This document shows positions 24,201-35,400 of a DNA stretch of 64,000 bases, in pieces. Source of the stretch: Diadema setosum (taxonomy: Eukaryota > Echinodermata > Echinoidea > Diadematoida > Diadematidae); NCBI GenBank assembly GCA_033980235.1, contig CM067070.1:186001-250000 (forward strand), in the 5' to 3' direction. Position 1 is the first letter of the stretch; every line of letters begins with the position of its first letter. Under the pieces are notes generated by a model that saw only the letters and a list, made by a program, of their open reading frames with translations, did no database searches and was not told where the DNA came from. Position numbers and translations under genes: made by a program.

Positions 24201-25108
24201 AACTTATATTGTTTGACAAGCATTCGCTGTTTTATAAAGATTGGTATGAAAGTGGCATACTCTATTTTGGAGATTTAGTAACAATAAATGGTTTCCGGTC
24301 TTTTGAATACGTTATGTCAGAAATCAATTTTAAAAGAAGAAAATGTACTGCAATTTTTGATTATGCAACATTAATAAAAGCAATACCATTAGTATGGTAT
24401 AACATGCTACATAAGGAAATGTTTGATAGTTATATCAGAAAGAAAACAGTATTGTGTATACCAAGCGTATGTGTTTCAAAAAAAGTAGTTTTCATTATGG
24501 ATCTAAGCAGCAAGGCATTGTATAATTTGATACCTTCAAAAAACTTGCTAACCAATACATGTTCCTTATATTGGGAGAACAAGTTTCATTTCCAACCTGA
24601 TTGGGCCAGTGTATTCAGATGCAATTTAGAATATATAAAAGAAAACAAATTACGAGAATTTAATTTGAAATTGTTGTATAATTTATTGCCAGTGAGAAGT
24701 AATTTATTCAAATGGGGTTTAAGTCATGATGATTTGTGCCCGAACTGCAACGTAAAAGAAGACATTGTTCATGCTTTCATTGAATGCAAACTTAATGAAA
24801 ATTTTCTTTTATACGTAAGGAGTTTGTTACAAGATGTATATCATACAACAGTCACAAATATCAACGTTTCACATTTGCTGAAAATACAGTGTAAGAGTCA
24901 GTATAGTTTGTTTTTGACAATAGCATTTTGGAGTATTTATAAGCTTATTTTGAAACGGAATGAAACCAGCAATGATAAAAGAAGTTGTTTTTTAAAGCAT
25001 GTGTTTATGAGAGAAATTAGAACGAGAATAGAAATACAATGTTGTATGAAACGTAGAACACTACGGAGAAATGAACAATTGTTACCAAACGAATTGTTGA
25101 ACCTCTAA
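21299..25108 (+). pseudogene. LINE ORF2: endonuclease-reverse transcriptase, one stop codon
   Basis: A single frame of 1269 codons interrupted once, by TAA at 23375-23377 (codon 693). Before it come an APE-type endonuclease (SLNARGLRN near residue 8, FQET near 40, GGDWNCV near 147, SDHNAIS near 234) and RT fingers/palm (APGLDDISAEFY, NWRPITLLNCDYKI, TGYINGR, ADFAKAFD, RGVRQGCPLS). Six codons after the stop comes the catalytic box YADD (residues 699-702), then the rest of the palm and thumb and a C-terminal Cys-rich motif CPNCNVKEDIVHAFIEC typical of this group. Nothing else is broken. The stop removes the catalytic Asp pair, so this copy could not encode active RT unless the stop is read through or is a sequence error. 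Confidence 0.92.
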
Positions 25109-25224
25109 TGCACGATTGTGCTTGCATCACTTTTATGTGACATCGTTACGATGATATTATTTTGATTGTGTATTTTGAATGGAATCCTGAATAAATCCTC
25201 AGATGAGGCAAAAGAAAAAAAAAA

Positions 25225-25234
25225 AAGAATCCCT
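25225..25234. other. LINE target-site duplication, right copy
   Basis: AAGAATCCCT, the partner of 20503-20512, directly after the A-rich tail. Confidence 0.88.
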
Positions 25235-27004
25235 TTTTCATTTCTGAAAAACCTTGTCCACACTCTTCACTTTCAACTCTAATAACTTTTGAAAGAATAG
25301 TGCTACTGCTTTGAAAGTTGGCATTGATAATGGACAGAATGTGTTAATGAGGCATGCTTAATTTCAGTTTAATCTGATAATCCCTTCATTGTTGTTACTC
25401 TGGTGGTTTACTTCCTGTTTTTTGTCCCATTCATCGCACAGCCAGCACGGTTTGGTAAAGATTAAGCGCTTGAATAGACACTGTACTTCAGAGCCTCTTT
25501 TCTCAGTTCACATTTTCCTGAGTTTGTGCTTTGTTTCCAATATTTAGATAGGTTAGGAGAGTCCATTTGATTTGAGTTATACATCATTTTAAAGATTAGA
25601 GTCTGTTCTTTCAGAATATGGTCTTAACTAAAAATTCATGTCTGGCGACTTTTTGTTTGTTTTGAGGTGCAGAGTCACAAATGTTAGAAGTAATGAGAGC
25701 GATTTCGTCAGAGATAAGCGTATGAAGAGGTTTTGAATGATGACCTAGCCAGAGCAAACTGTATTTATCGAATTATCAAATTCAAACTGCAGATTTGAAG
25801 AATGTTTATTGAATTATGTTTTAAAAAGATTAAAACACTCTCATTCTGAGTTTGATTCAAGTGCAGTGGCGTAACTTGTCTGTTCAGAGGAATGATAAAC
25901 CAGCTAAGAGCCTAGTAGGCCTATGGGAATTTTTTTTATCATTCATTATTATCATTATTATTATTATTATTATCATTATTATTATTATTTATGTTATCTA
26001 TCATTATAAGGGGGTTCCAACAATGCTGCAAAGCCCATAAAAAGTTTAATCCTACATTGTTTCGCCCAATGAAGTTATCACACACACAACACACACGCAC
26101 GAACCCACTTTTGGTATAAACATATACTTCTATACGCAGATATGTACACATGTACATACTCTCACATACACATTCTTACACAAACGAATTCCCCTCACGT
26201 CCAGGCTAGTATATTGTCATTATTTTTCATCTTTTGAACTGTTTAGTGTAAAGAAGTGAAGGAGACATAGTCGAAGCAAACCGCTAAATTGTCACTTGTT
26301 CTATATATTATTTTCTCACATTCAGGTTTCGTAGGAGACTATTTATCTCACAAGGCCTGATCGCGACATAATGTAGAAATAAAAATACAAAACGCAAAAA
26401 AACAAACTACAGCAGATGTATCGGCAGACATAAGTAAGCTCTTGCAAAATGTTTTATTACATTGTTCAAGTATCACAGTGGCGCAAAAACAAATATTTCG
26501 AAGTTGAACACTTTGTGGTCATTTTACAAACTTATGCCTATTAAAACTGGAGACGAACATTAGCAATGATATACTGTTCCAGTGAGAGTAAAAACGGATA
26601 GTTTGCCATTGGATTTCTTTCAATTATTGTTGAACGAATCCGCAGGCGAAAAATGTACATGTTTGATGCCTCTCAAACTTAGCTGTTGCCCCAAAGCATG
26701 GGCGTATTTCCCGGAACACACCAGAATCAGGTCAATAGCACCATTAGACCCTGAGATAATCGCAACTGTAGATTTCAAATGGCGACCATTTTGAAATTCA
26801 ATATAGCGGACATAAAGAGAGAATTCCAAGTGGCCTAATATCTGAAAATGTTTGCAATATGTTAATGTACATTTTGAGCCAAGTTTGGTGCTTGTATCAC
26901 AAAATGCACGATAGGTTTGCTAAGCTGCCCCACTAAGAGTATTTAGTGATACCCCTTTATATATAAAACATTTTCGTGTAATTTATGATTTGTTTAACAC
27001 CTAA
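25235..27004. other. Non-coding spacer with (ATT)n
   Basis: No gene found. A (ATT/ATC)n microsatellite runs about 25940-25990. The 70-codon frames near 26600-26820 on both strands show no domain. Confidence 0.45.
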
Positions 27005-27460
27005 TTTTGGGGGAATGGGACATCAAGCGGGGAGAAATGAAACAACCTGGAGAGAAATTGGATAACCATCATGACCAAAGTAGGATTTACATGTGCCGCG
27101 GGGAGAAATGTAACACTGCCCTATTAAATTTCTCCCAGTGGTAACAGAAACAGTAAAAGATCCCTGCCAATTGTTCATACCTGCATGTCTGTTATCAAGC
27201 AATTTTATTTTCAGACGTTTGCACACTAATATTAAAATACCTATCAACATAGTGTAGGACCTACCAGATCCAAAGTAAGTTTGATATTTTACTGACAAGA
27301 TACCTGTAGAGCTGTATAGTGGTTAATATGTCCATTTTCAGGTGTACCGAGGCTCATCTTTTTACTGATATATATAATTGGATTGTTGGCTGGCCAAGCA
27401 TTTTTCAAGTTACATGAGTGTCCCATATTTCTCGTGTCCCATTTCTCCCCGGTCTCCCCC
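27005..27460. repeat. Block with repeated GGGGAGAAATG motif
   Basis: The motif or a close variant occurs near 27030, 27050 and 27098, and reversed near 27127 and 27440. The outer parts resemble inverted repeats (GGGACATCAAGCGGGGAGAAATG at left opposite CATTTCTCCCCGGTCTCCC at right). It may be a small non-autonomous element; no target duplication was found. Confidence 0.4.
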
Positions 27461-27604
27461 GTGCTTTATTTCAGAAGACACGAAAAGCGCGTATAACATT
27501 GCGAGAAAGGTGTCAGAAACATGAAGAAAAAAATCTGTCACGTTTACCTCGTCCTCTTGCATTTAAACGACTAAATTTTTATCAATGGCAATTTTATCTC
27601 TAGC

Positions 27605-27955
27605 ATTTTGACCATTGACATTTCGACCACTGACAACTTTACCTCTGACATTTTTACCACTGACATAATTATTTACCTCTGACATTACCCCTGCCATTTT
27701 TACCTCTGCCATTTTTACCTCTGCCATTTTTACCTCTGCCATTTTTACCCCTGCCATTTTTACCTCTGTCATTTTTACCTCTGCCATTTTTACCTCTGCC
27801 ATTTTTACCTCTGTCATTTTTACCTGTACCATTTTTACCCCTGCCATTTTTACCTGTACCATTTTTACCTCTGCCATTTTTACCTCTGCCATTTTTACCT
27901 CTGCCATTTTTACCCCTGCCATTTTTACCTCTGTCATTTTTACCTCTGCCATTTT
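27605..27955 (-). repeat. 15-bp minisatellite, array 2 (inverted)
   Basis: About 21 copies of the same unit as array 1, on the opposite strand (TCTGCCATTTTTACC on plus), with more variation at the low-coordinate end, where units decay into degenerate copies (27600-27690). Open frames across it are artefacts of the 15-bp period. Confidence 0.94.
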
Positions 27956-28260
27956 TACACCGAACCGGTTATGTATGGTTTATTCTCGGCCCACCATTAC
28001 CTTTATCGTGAATAATAATACTTAAAGGATTTTGCTGATGATACAAACATTTTCATGAAGACTTCTGTGTTTCTCAGCAACGTATACTCTGACCTATGAA
28101 ATTTTGAAAGATTGGATCAAAGATAAACTTAAATTGACTTATAATATAAAACTCTTTCTATGCTATTAATGCGAAAACAAAATTAGTAGATTACAAATAC
28201 AAATTGATAATCACTATGACTTCTTTTTGAGAAGTTTTTAACTTGATAGTGATCTTGATA

Positions 28261-28785
28261 GGGCGGTGAGTTGGCTCAGTCGTTAGCGCGTCTGCCTCAC
28301 GATCCTAAGGGCCCGGGTTCGAACCCGAGCCTGGACTGAGCAATGTTGTGTGTAAGCATTCCGTCCCCTCTAGCAAGATGCAAAACACTCTGTCCCTCGG
28401 ATAGGACATAAAATGGAGGTCCCGTATATGAGAGAGTAACAACTCATGCACGTAAAAGATCCCGCTTCATTCATTCATTGCAAAGAGCAGGGTGTTTAAC
28501 CCGGTGAAGTGGTCCCACCTCACACAGGGGCGGATCCAGGAATTCCGTAAAGAGGGGGCTCGTTTACGAAATTAAAGGGGGCGCACGCACCCCTCCCCCC
28601 ATTTTTTCTTTTTATTTCTTTTGTTTCAACAAAAAATAAGGGGGGCGTGCGCCGGTTGCGGTCCTCCATGGATCCGCCACTGTCACATCCAACTGGACCC
28701 CATGAGAGACCAGCTTAACGTAGCTGAATATTGGCTATCCAGCCGTCTTCTCAGATGGAAATGAACAAACAAACAAGATAACGCA
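28261..28785 (+). mobile_element. tRNA-derived SINE, split by a MITE
   Basis: The head resembles a tRNA with RNA polymerase III promoter boxes: a box-A-like TTGGCTCAGTCGTTAGCG and box B GGTTCGAACCC. The body includes CACGTAAAAGATCCC and the tail ends in a (CAAA) run near 28770. There is no clean acceptor-stem closure and the sequence continues far past a tRNA, so it is a SINE and not a tRNA gene. The 158-bp MITE at 28525-28682 sits inside the body; on either side the SINE sequence continues. Confidence 0.8.
28525..28682. mobile_element. MITE (CAGTGGCGGATCC ends) inside the SINE
   Basis: The left end CAGGGGCGGATCCAGGA is the inverted match of the right end TCCATGGATCCGCCACTG. A 5-bp target duplication TCACA lies at 28520-28524 and 28683-28687. 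The interior is rich in G and C runs. No coding capacity. Confidence 0.85.
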
Positions 28786-28789
28786 TGTG

Positions 28790-29463
28790 TGTGACATTTT
28801 ACGTAAAATCTCGAAAACCACTGGTATAAGATCAGAGATATATTTACTTGAAAATGTGTTCTTGTACGACTCAATGATTTTATACATCATTTGTCTCACT
28901 GCAATATACCGTTCTGGGATCTTGCAAGAAATTGATCGCTAAACTATTTTACACAAAGAGAGTAGCTGCTGTTCAGATTATTCGCTATCAATACCTCAGT
29001 CATACAAAACTTATTCTTTAATGTTAGATTCTACCACTTACTTTTGTCTATGGTGGTAATGTTTGTTTTTTGTGTGTACTTTTTCACCCATATAGGCCTA
29101 CTACACTTTGATTATCGATGCTTCAAACCAAATATTCTGTCCTGTATGAAGTTGAAAGTTAGTCTTTCAAACTGTCTTGGAACATTTACCAATACAAACT
29201 CCTTTCCACCACATAAATGTACATTGTGTAATATACCAATCAAAGAAATTTTCTCATACTCATGGAAAGCTGATTTACATTTCATTCTATAGCTGTGTGG
29301 ATTGAATATGTTTGCACACTGTCATAAAGAATGAAAAAGGGATTCACGCTCATTCAAATACTATATTATTACAATTTATCTATTCTGCTCCTAATTAGTA
29401 ATGCATGCGTAGAGAATTGGACTAAATCAAGGAGACGTTCTGGAATTCAAGCCGTAATCTCAC
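28790..29463. other. Non-coding spacer
   Basis: Nothing recognised. Confidence 0.4.
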
Positions 29464-29765
29464 TTTTAAGGGGAAGGCTAGTAACTGATCAGTGGGAATC
29501 AGTGGAAATGCTGGGAGATGATTGTTCCAATCCTTATGGGATTCATTCAAGAGTTCATAGCATATCTATTGTTGTGTGAAAATGACGCTAACCTGGAAGC
29601 ATTAAACTGCACATTACTTGAATATGAGACCATTCTGAAGCAAATCATTTTCACACAACAATAGATATACAATGAACTCTTGAATGAATCCCATAAGGAT
29701 TGGAACAATCATCTCCCAGCATTTCCACTGATTCCCACTGATCAGTTACTAGCCTTCCCCTTTAA
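29464..29765. mobile_element. Foldback MITE family 2, copy 2
   Basis: About 300 bp, almost entirely two inverted arms of roughly 130 bp (left AGTAACTGATCAGTGGGAAT, right ATTCCCACTGATCAGTTACT). Better preserved than copy 1 at 5124-5488. Ends read TTTTAAGGGGAAGG and CCTTCCCCTTTAA. Confidence 0.9.
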
Positions 29766-29865
29766 CCCCCCCCCCCAAAAAAAAACAAAAACAAAACAAA
29801 AACAAAAACAAAAACAAAAACAAACAAACAAACAAACAAACAAACAAACAAACAAACAAACATCT
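29766..29865. repeat. Poly-C then (CAAA)n simple repeat
   Basis: Ten C followed by AAAAACA and then CAAA units. Confidence 0.93.
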
Positions 29866-30035
29866 TGACATTCACCATATCTGTCCTCTCTCAAGTTCTT
29901 CCCCTGAAGCTTCGATCCTGCTGTCAATTTTCATGGAGTTAGTTTTTTCTGCTCTCTTTCCTGTGCATGGCCCAGTCTTTGTATTAAACTGGTCAATGAT
30001 CTCGGATGCTTTCATTTCGGGTGCGGTTCATCTTT

Positions 30036-30440
30036 CCGAAGGTTCTGTTCCGAAGGATCGTTAATCAAAAAAAAAAAATTATAACAATAGCAATAATAAT
30101 AATAATAGTAATAATGATAATAATAATAATATTGATAGTAACAATGATAATAATAATAGTAATGGTTATAATAATACTAATACTAATAATACTATAACTT
30201 TACCTAGATGTTCGTTATTTCACAAATGAAAAGGGGTTCGTTAATCCGAACATTTGTGACATTATTCCGAAGGTTCGTTATTCCGAAGGTCCATTAATCT
30301 AAAATATAATAGGGTTCGCTATTCGGAAGGCCCGTTGATCCGAAAATGAAATAGGGTCCGTTATTCTGAACGTTTGTTTGTTATCTGAAAATGAAATAAG
30401 ATAATAGGCTCGCTAATCCGAATATAATAAGGTTCATTAC
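30036..30440. repeat. Block of TTCGTTATTCCGAA-like repeats, copy 2, with (AAT)n
   Basis: About nine degenerate copies of the motif (GGTTCGTTATTCCGAAGG, GTTCGTTAATCCGAA, GTTCGCTATTCGGAAGG and others) flank an (AAT)n stretch at 30090-30190. Related to 7785-7965. Confidence 0.65.
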
Positions 30441-30463
30441 AAGGCCAGCGGAACGTTTTAAAA

Positions 30464-30464
30464 A

Positions 30465-30537
<73 letters not shown>

Positions 30538-30538
30538 G
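30464..30538. repeat. (GT)n microsatellite
   Basis: A long GT run followed by a GGGGGAGG stretch. Confidence 0.95.
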
Positions 30539-30639
30539 GGGGAGGGGGAGGGAGGGGGTCCCCGGTTCCGCCGGCCTGATGCGTTAATCCAAAAATAAAA
30601 TGAGGCTTGGCCGGAGGAGCGTTTTCAAAAGTAAGGGGG

Positions 30640-30870
30640 GTGCACACTTCCGGGTTTCATGAGCTAACAACCAAACAAAAACAAACAAACAAACAAACAC
30701 ACCAAATACAAGGTCCTAAGCTCATCTTTCCCCTTCCACTTCCGAGTTTCATCAGCTGACAAGCAAGGCAAAAAAACAAAAACAAAAAAAGGCCTAAGCC
30801 CATCTCTCCCCTTCCACCTCCGAATTTCTTCATCTGTCAACATGACAAGCGGAAAAAAAAAAAAGGTCTT
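30640..30870. repeat. Imperfect tandem repeat, about 85-bp unit
   Basis: Three diverged units share TTCCNNTTCCRNNTCCGAGTTTCATC-type cores, followed by GACAAGC and A-rich tails, at about 30650, 30725 and 30800. Confidence 0.5.
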
Positions 30871-31116
30871 CGGCTCAAAAACATAATTTCATCGCGCTCA
30901 CACTTCAAGATCTCTATTTCTTTTTTATTGCCACTCACTTCCTTCCGGGTAAAAAAGAAAAAATAGTGGGGGACCCAAAGTGACGACACCTTTGTATTTC
31001 TTTGTAGGGCCTATGCCATGTAAGGTTGAGTATAACGAACGGTATTCCACACCGCGATTTCATCCAGTCTGCGTCCCCGCCCAACCCCCCCCTTTTTTTT
31101 CATGGATTCCGACCAG

Positions 31117-31162
31117 AGATTATTATTACTATTATTATTATTATTTTGTTATTATTATTATA

Positions 31163-31221
<59 letters not shown>

Positions 31222-31250
31222 CATTATCATTACGGTTATTATTATTATGA
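31117..31250. repeat. (ATT)n microsatellite
   Basis: Over 120 bp of nearly pure ATT, with an ATC variant towards the right. Confidence 0.96.
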
Positions 31251-31389
31251 TTTGTCTCTCTCTACACACAACTCGCCTCTCCTCGAAAATCATAAGGCAT
31301 CATAATTGGACTAATGAGACACAAACCACGTGACCACAATGACAGTGAACCCATTTATTCAATACTGATCTTTTTATTCATCTCATTGA

Positions 31390-31780
31390 AGAATACGAAA
31401 TGAAATGAAACGAAATGAAATGAAATGAAATGAGATTTATTTACCAAACAAACAAACAAACATCGTCAGCAAAGTCACAAATAGTTAAGATATAGTTTGG
31501 CAAAAAACAAATGGCAATAGCGTGCAGGCTATAGTCGAGGCCAGTCCTTTCAATGATATAGATTATGATATAACGTATTTACAATATTTACAGAAGTATT
31601 GTCATATAATTATGTACATAATTATTTACATGTTTTCATAGGGGATCATTATTATATTGATAACAGATGCTTTCGCAATGATATCCGAAAAGCATTACGG
31701 GTGTTTATCTTTCTGACATGTAATGAGGAAATCCTCTCCAAATTATAGTGCCTGCATAAAAATATGACAAGGCGTGTTAC
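31390..31780 (-). mobile_element. Possible retroposon 3' end with (ATTTC)n tail
   Basis: Read on the minus strand, unassigned sequence ends in AAATAAATCTCATTTC followed by several ATTTC units at 31390-31435. A pentamer tail after a non-repeated body is common in non-LTR retroposons. There is no ORF to confirm it. Confidence 0.3.
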
Positions 31781-32389
31781 CTGTTTCAGATCTGATCATA
31801 TATATTATTATACATAATTTCTCTCCTCTGTCGATCCATCATTTTGATTGCGTGCTTGTGTACACGTGTGTTTGCGATGCGTGATGTCATTTTTTTGTCT
31901 TTTCTTTATGTTTTGGATTTATTATGTAGCCTCTAATTCAGAACAATTAGAAATGGAAACTTCTCGAACTATAATTGCGCAATTTGTCGTTTTGGCGCTC
32001 CATAATTGCCACATGTCGGTGGGAATGTGAATGCATTTACGATTGTGGATCGAGGAATTGGGAGCATGCATGCTAGCTAGTTGTGCGTGCATGATAGCTA
32101 GCGCTACATCAGCTAGCAGCAGAGTCTAACTGTACTAATGCAGTGACAACGATCAGCCCGAACTTCCCACTACTGTAGCTGTGTACAATACCTTTCACCT
32201 AGGTACCTTGGCCTTTGCTGGTTCTGTGGCAAACTAATTTGTGACATTGATTCCACAGATATTTTACAGACAGTGAAGACTCGGACCGCGACCGGGCGTG
32301 AATCGTTGGGAGGACTACTCTACTATACTGTTACAGTCTAGTCTTCTTGATTTCTAACTAGTCCTGCAACATAACAGACGAGTGTTAAA
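31780..32389 (+). promoter_or_regulatory. CACYBP upstream region and 5' UTR
   Basis: No other gene lies between the repeats and the CACYBP start, so its promoter must be here. An imperfect repeated palindrome GCTAGCTAG/TAGCTAGCG lies at 32070-32105. The part from about 32275 is more CG-rich (GGACCGCGACCGGGCGTG) and is likely 5' UTR. The ATG context is AAAATGG, with A at -3 and G at +4. No TATA box could be assigned. Confidence 0.4.
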
Positions 32390-32410
32390 ATGGCCCAGCC
32401 GCGGGAAGAG
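32390..32410 (+). CDS. CACYBP: CACYBP exon 1
   Basis: Seven codons, MAQPREE, then donor gtaaat. The start is supported by good ATG context and by exact phase-0 joining to exon 2, which continues the N-terminal helix (LELDCEELKRLL) of the family. Confidence 0.88.
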
Positions 32411-35400
32411 GTAAATTTGATACGTTCTCATGTTTCACTTTTTTTTTTTTTTGGGCATAATCGTGATATAGTCCCCACCGCTGCGTATTCGTACTAAATA
32501 AAACCCTACCGGGTCCCCTAACCCTATGCCCTAACCCTAAACGCACGGGTGCACGCGCACTGTGGTGGCGATCTACTTGTAGGTGGGGACTATATCACGA
32601 TAACGGTAGGTACTGTACCTATGGTTGACTAACAAATCTCATGTCAAGTTGATAAATTATTAAGATCAACGTAACTAGAATCTACATGTAGTATCGATAT
32701 CATGATTATGCTATGGTAGGCTGTGTGTGACCCTCAAGGCTCAATATTCTATTCTAACCAATGTCTCATGTTGAAAAATTTTGAGACTTTTTCATACATA
32801 GGCCTACATAAAGAATTAAAGTGCCAGTTAACAATTACTGGTACTCAAAGATCTTAGAATTTGCTAAGTTAGTATCTCAAAGGACAGCCCACGTCATGGG
32901 CAATTCCACGATAAAGTGGACATGACCATCAAATTTTCAAAATCGTCAAATCTCATTCATTTTGGTATTCAACTAAATTTTTCATATTTGACCATCTTGT
33001 TAAAAAATTACATCATTAACTTTGCTAAAGAGTAAGTGTACCGGTTTGCGGCCGCTTAAGGGTTTTTCCACTCTGAAATGCAAACGTGCAGATTGCTCTA
33101 ATCCAGGTTATATCATAGAGATTGTCCACTTACCAATACACCATATTGTCACCATTGCAAGACCAATGTCCATCCCGTTGGTCAAAAAAGACCGCGGCCG
33201 CGATCCAGTTTGCGGTCGGGGTGTTTTGGTTCGCGGCCGCGATCCGGTTTGCGGCCGGGGTGTTTTGGTTCGCGGCCGCCTCGCGCTTTTGGGTTTTGTC
33301 CAGCGCAAAGTGACTTGTTTTTTTCCATCAAGAATGAAACATATCAAACTGTAAATGCTATTTTCCCAATCTATAAATATTAGTTTTGATTAATAAAACT
33401 ATTTCCTCAAAATTTTCCCCAAATTATTGAATATGAGCCATTGACAAATTGGAAGAGGAAGAGGACTTCAAGGAATATGAGGGACAGCAGAACTGAAGAT
33501 CAGAGACAGCTATGAGGCACGCCCTTACAAGTCATCAAAGTATATGGATGCATGATCTTATTTTTCAATTTACTTGTTTTATTAATAAAAAATATATTTT
33601 TGTTCTACTTCAAATGCTTTTCTATATTTCTGTACGCTTATTTTGGCTGGCGTTTTACCCTCGGACGCGATATAGAGCAAGCGCCCTCTATGGTGTTCCG
33701 GTTCGCGACCTCCCCCCGTTTCCTTCGCGATTCGTCATTTTCAATGTATCGTCCGTGGTGAGTAGTCATCACATTCTAACCCTCCTCTACGATCAATATT
33801 TCAACAAGAAAACGACATATAAGGACATGACAGCTGTCTAGCTACGTCCAGAATAGTTGACTTACGCGTTAATAATACCTATAATTCAAGCTCTTGCGGT
33901 GAACACCTTGGTTTCCAAGAGATTTTACGACTAGACCTCGCACTGCTGTTAGTCCCAGGTATGTTGATATTGTGCAGGATATACTCCGTTGAATGGTGAC
34001 AAGTTACCGGGCTGCCAGCCCATTGGCCAGATTTTATCAACTGGAGACCGCTGGCCCGGCCGCGAACTGGTGCATGGCCGCGAACTGGTGCATGGCCGCG
34101 AACTGGTGCATGGCCGCGAACTGGTGCATGGCCGCGAACTAGTGCACTTACTCAATATGTGCATAAAATCAGCATAATCAAATTTGATACATAAATATCT
34201 GAAAAAAATAATGAAGTTAAATGAGTGTAGGCCTAGCATGAGAAAATGAAAAAGGAGGTAAAAACTTTGCCTTTGTTTTCAGAGTTTAAGGGTTGAACAT
34301 CATTACCAAATCATCAAAGTGCAAGATTTTCAACGCGTTAAGCTTCAGCGAACATCGCAAATATGTACGATCATCAATAATGTCATGGTGTTACGGTAAA
34401 AACTGATGTTTTTAGTATTGTTTGAAAATTACAAACACAACGAAGGGTTTATTTTGACAGCCCAAATCATGACCACATGTAGCTACCATAAACAAGTACT
34501 AAATTGATGGTAACTCATTTTGTTAATTGATTAAAGCTGATTAAAATGTGTCACGGTGTTACAGTTACTGTAACACCGTGACTATAACACCGTGACTTGC
34601 ATTGCAATAACACAGGACACATACGAAGTACCGGATTACACATGATAATTAACTGATGAAGTGACCATCTGATTTCTCTAGCTGTCACATTTACTCTAAA
34701 GATACGAGGTTTTTCAAGGATTGTTCATAACAGATGGGTCAAGCTATATCCACAAAGATTATCACTTGTACTTGTTGCCAGCATCATGCAATTTTAACCC
34801 TTTCTGTGCCAAAAATCAAGAACTGTGTTTACAATGCAGTGGGGTTTGATATGCCAATCAACACTAGAGCACATGGTGGGTTATTAAAAGTGGAAGCAGT
34901 CCACTCACAGTTTGCCACCTACCAGATTCATAACTATCCAGAGCAAACATTTCTGAAGGTTTTGAACTTTTAATTACGGTAAAGGCGACAGTTTCAGTTG
35001 AGTTAATACCCTTTGTTTAATATTTTTATCATAATTGACCATTTTATCACATGGTTTGACTCTTCTTTTGTAGACTCAAATGTGTTCCTAACATGATAAA
35101 CAGTCTGAAGTCTTGCTGCAGCTTCCCTGGTATCCTAAAGAATTACTTAGGGCATACTGAAGCTAGATCGATGTGTCCACCAAAAATTAATCTCACTGGA
35201 ATACTACAAACGTGTACTTTCCTGTGCATGGTGCTGTGCACAATCTTACAAGTTTCACCTTTAAAAGAGCCACACTCACTAGGATTTATGTGTATGAATG
35301 AGAATTTGCATTGTAATCATTTTTATGTACTACTATGTTCATTTTCCAGTACATCTTTGAAAAAGAATAATAATTATGGTACATTTTGTACCACACAATG

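Larger units (their letters stand above)
20513..25224 (+). mobile_element. Tx1/L1-like LINE, 5'-truncated, nearly intact
   Basis: A 4.7-kb non-LTR retrotransposon: partial ORF1 with zinc knuckles, ORF2 with endonuclease and reverse transcriptase, short 3' UTR with AATAAA at about 25190, and an A-rich tail ending at 25224. A 10-bp target-site duplication flanks it. There is no 5' UTR and ORF1 lacks its N-terminal part, so the copy is 5'-truncated, as expected from incomplete target-primed reverse transcription. The CCHC ORF1 and the style of the RT (ADFAKAFD, RGVRQGCPLS) point to the L1/Tx1 group. The intact tail and target duplication mean a recent insertion. Confidence 0.9.

Noticed and set aside
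28261..28340. tRNA gene
   Set aside because: Box A and box B are present but no closed acceptor stem was found and the repeat body continues for about 450 bp; it is a SINE head.
30980..31333. 117-codon frame rich in Ile/Tyr
   Set aside because: It is a translation of the (ATT)n microsatellite.
32515..32550. Interstitial telomere repeat (CCCTAACCCTA)
   Set aside because: Only two to three imperfect units, inside a 140-bp MITE; not a telomeric array.
33022..33354. 110-codon frame with GRDPVCGRGVL repeats
   Set aside because: It runs through the GCGGCCGC motif cluster of the inverted-repeat element; no domain or splice support.
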